Shown piece by piece: positions 38,043-39,200 of a stretch of 39,200 nucleotides of DNA. Origin of the DNA: JAAYCI01 sp964550985 (GTDB lineage Bacteria; Bacillota; Clostridia; Oscillospirales; Ruminococcaceae); NCBI GenBank assembly GCA_964550985.1, contig CAZKBM010000020.1:1-39200 (forward strand). The letters run 5' to 3'. Position 1 is the stretch's first letter; the number at the start of each line of letters is the position of its first letter. The notes under the pieces were generated by a model that did no database searches, was not told the DNA's origin, and saw nothing but the letters and a program-made list of their open reading frames with translations. A program made the position numbers and the translations under genes.

Positions 38043-38849
38043 TTATAGGTAAGGGATGATTTCCCGCACTGAGGGGAAGACCAAAGCGGGCTTGTGGAGG
38101 CTGGCGGCAATGTCACAGGGCTGCGTTTCACCGCTTAGCACCAAAACCGGCAGCAGGCCGTGGCGGGCCCCCATGGCAATATCGGTGTACAAACGGTCGC
38201 CCACCACGGCGGTTTGCTCTGCGGGCAGGCCGGTTTTTGCCAGCAGATAGTCCACCATCCCCGCTTCGGGTTTGCCTATCACCACGTCCGGCCTGCGCCC
38301 GGTTGAGGCCGCCAGCAATGCGTGGACGGCGCCGATATCCGGCAGGGGCCCCAGGGGAGAGGGGCAGTTGATATCGGGGTGGGTGGCGATAAAGGGCAAG
38401 CCCTGGCGTAAAAAACCGCAAGCAGCCACAAGTTTTTCGTAACTCAGTTCGGTGTCGTATGCGGTTACCACCACTTGCGGCCCTGCTTCGCACAGCGGAA
38501 TGCCGCCCTGGGCAAATTCTTCACGTAGTTCCCGGTTGCCCAGCAAAAACACCGCCTGCCCGGCATGTACCCTATGCAGATAGGCCATGGTGGCCCTGCC
38601 CGAGGTGAGGATATTGGCCTCTGGCAAAAGCAGGCCTTTTTGCCGCAGCTTTGCGCAGTAATATGCCCTGCTGTGGGAAGAATTATTGGTTAGCGCAAGC
38701 ACCCGACGGCCACTGGCACGCAGGGCGTTTACAAAGTCCAGCGCACCGGTAATCCATTGTTCGCCCAGGTACAGGGTGCCGTCTAAATCCAGCACAAAAC
38801 ACTGAATGTGTGAAAGAAGTTCTTTTGCTGCAATGGAACGATTGTCCAT
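38043..38849 (-). CDS. NagD-type HAD-IIA phosphatase
   Basis: A 268-residue cytosolic HAD phosphatase of the 4-nitrophenylphosphatase/NagD branch. Motif I is VLDLDGTLY (Asp21/Asp23), motif II lies at ALTNNSS, the C2A cap occupies about residues 80-180, motif III is the IGKPEAGMV Lys, and motif IV is VVGDRLYTDIAMG. The family acts on nucleotide and sugar phosphates, and in many Firmicutes clears toxic phosphate by-products. The ATG has GGGAGG 7 nt upstream. It is convergent with folC (25 nt between stops) and is driven by a TTGCAT-17-TACAAT promoter. Confidence 0.92.
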   Translation of the reverse strand: MDNRSIAAKELLSHIQCFVLDLDGTLYLGEQWITGALDFVNALRASGRRVLALTNNSSHSRAYYCAKLRQKGLLLPEANILTSGRATMAYLHRVHAGQAVFLLGNRELREEFAQGGIPLCEAGPQVVVTAYDTELSYEKLVAACGFLRQGLPFIATHPDINCPSPLGPLPDIGAVHALLAASTGRRPDVVIGKPEAGMVDYLLAKTGLPAEQTAVVGDRLYTDIAMGARHGLLPVLVLSGETQPCDIAASLHKPALVFPSVREIIPYL

Positions 38850-38916
38850 GGCTTGGCCTCCCGCTTAGGGATATAAACGAACCAAAAAGGTAAAACGCCA
38901 GCTGGCTGATTTGGTT

Positions 38917-38945
38917 ATTGTACAGCGAATGGGCTTCCCATGCAA
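38917..38945 (-). promoter_or_regulatory. promoter of the NagD-type gene
   Basis: Minus strand TTGCAT (38945-38940), 17-nt spacer, TACAAT (38922-38917). About 65 nt before the start codon. The remaining intergenic sequence to 39100 shows nothing else I can name. Confidence 0.7.
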
Positions 38946-39099
38946 GGCAGGCAGACGCCTATATAGGAAACCATTGGATAACACCATCAGGTAAAGCCAT
39001 TGCCAAAACCGGAAAGACGGGCCAAAAATAAAGTAAGGCAGGGATAAAAGGAAGGATCAAGTTTTGAAAAAAATATTAGGGTAGCTTTTGGAAAAGTGC

Positions 39100-39128
39100 T
39101 TTTCAAGTCTTGAAAATTTTGGTATAAT
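39100..39128 (+). promoter_or_regulatory. promoter of the tRNA gene
   Basis: TTTTCA (39100-39105), 17-nt spacer, TATAAT (39123-39128) preceded by TG at -1 spacing (extended -10). Confidence 0.75.
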
Positions 39129-39146
39129 GATAGCCGCATCTCATTT

Positions 39147-39200
39147 GGGCCTTTAGCTCAGTTGGTTAGAGCATCCGGCTCATAACTGGTCGGTCTGTGT
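39147..39200 (+). tRNA. tRNA-Met (CAT anticodon), truncated by the window end
   Basis: The acceptor strand GGGCCTT, T8-A9, a D-arm (GCTC ... GAGC with AGTTGGTTAGA loop), and an anticodon loop CTCATAA with CAT anticodon are present. The 3' part (variable loop end, T-arm, acceptor 3' strand) lies outside the window. The anticodon stem starts T-CCGG and ends CTGG-T, leaving a T/T mismatch at the first pair. The start sequence suits elongator tRNA-Met; tRNA-Ile with a modified CAT is an alternative. Confidence 0.85.

Overview
The window looks like chromosomal DNA of an anaerobic, Gram-positive-type member of the Clostridia, probably an Oscillospirales/Ruminococcaceae-like gut bacterium. This is inferred from the strong AGGAGG ribosome binding sites, a superoxide reductase (desulfoferrodoxin), the split one-carbon pair fchA/folD, a tetrahydrofolate riboswitch in front of an ECF folate S-component, an AgcS-type amino acid symporter, and the lack of any outer-membrane gene. 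The base composition is fairly GC-rich with AT-rich promoters. There is no phage, insertion-sequence transposase, CRISPR array or plasmid function here; the gene content is mostly housekeeping. A 10-N assembly gap sits at 8145-8154 in a G/C-homopolymer intergenic region.

Layout. 1-3600: small membrane protein, a YjbQ protein, cold-shock protein with a long structured leader, rsmA, and two small clostridial proteins, one with a nested in-frame start. 3600-6130: asnS-mutY operon on the minus strand. 6130-8000: membrane-anchored M23 peptidase and an HPr-like protein that keeps the regulatory serine but lacks the catalytic histidine. 8272-9800: citrate synthase. 9820-10610: THF riboswitch plus folate transporter S-component. 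10690-12200: AgcS symporter behind a ~100-nt structured leader that I cannot assign to a known class. 12370-16000: HAD phosphatase plus a large multidomain amidase. 16000-18600: exoA, then a tyrosine phosphatase and NAD(P)HX dehydratase. 18670-19900: an unknown protein and an HD-domain protein. 19950-25450: a 1003-residue methyltransferase-GT2-GT2 protein divergent from a DUF2142-type membrane protein. 25580-27800: thioesterase, ribbon-helix-helix protein and SPFH protein with a 37-bp near-perfect operator palindrome. 28000-30800: ZIP transporter and S9 peptidase. 30850-33260: C39-like protein without its catalytic Cys, nitroreductase and a second YjbQ, forming a tight operon. 33340-34640: XRE regulator, a divergent promoter buried in a perfect 18-bp-arm palindrome, a small signal-peptide ORF and desulfoferrodoxin. 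35100-38020: fchA-folD-folC folate operon. 38043-39200: a NagD-type HAD protein and the start of a tRNA-Met gene.

Two themes link the genes. The first is folate and one-carbon metabolism: riboswitch-controlled uptake (folT), fchA-folD and folC. FolD has Ala where the cyclohydrolase Lys should be, which fits FchA carrying the cyclohydrolase step. The second is cell envelope: M23 peptidase, amidase, glycosyltransferase and DUF2142 protein.

The most interesting unlisted structure is a family of dispersed intergenic repeats (at least five copies plus a short end piece). They have TTACAG/CTGTAA ends, an internal hairpin and a 39-bp internal duplication. One copy is inserted in or fused to a small ORF that is driven by the palindrome-embedded promoter next to the XRE gene.
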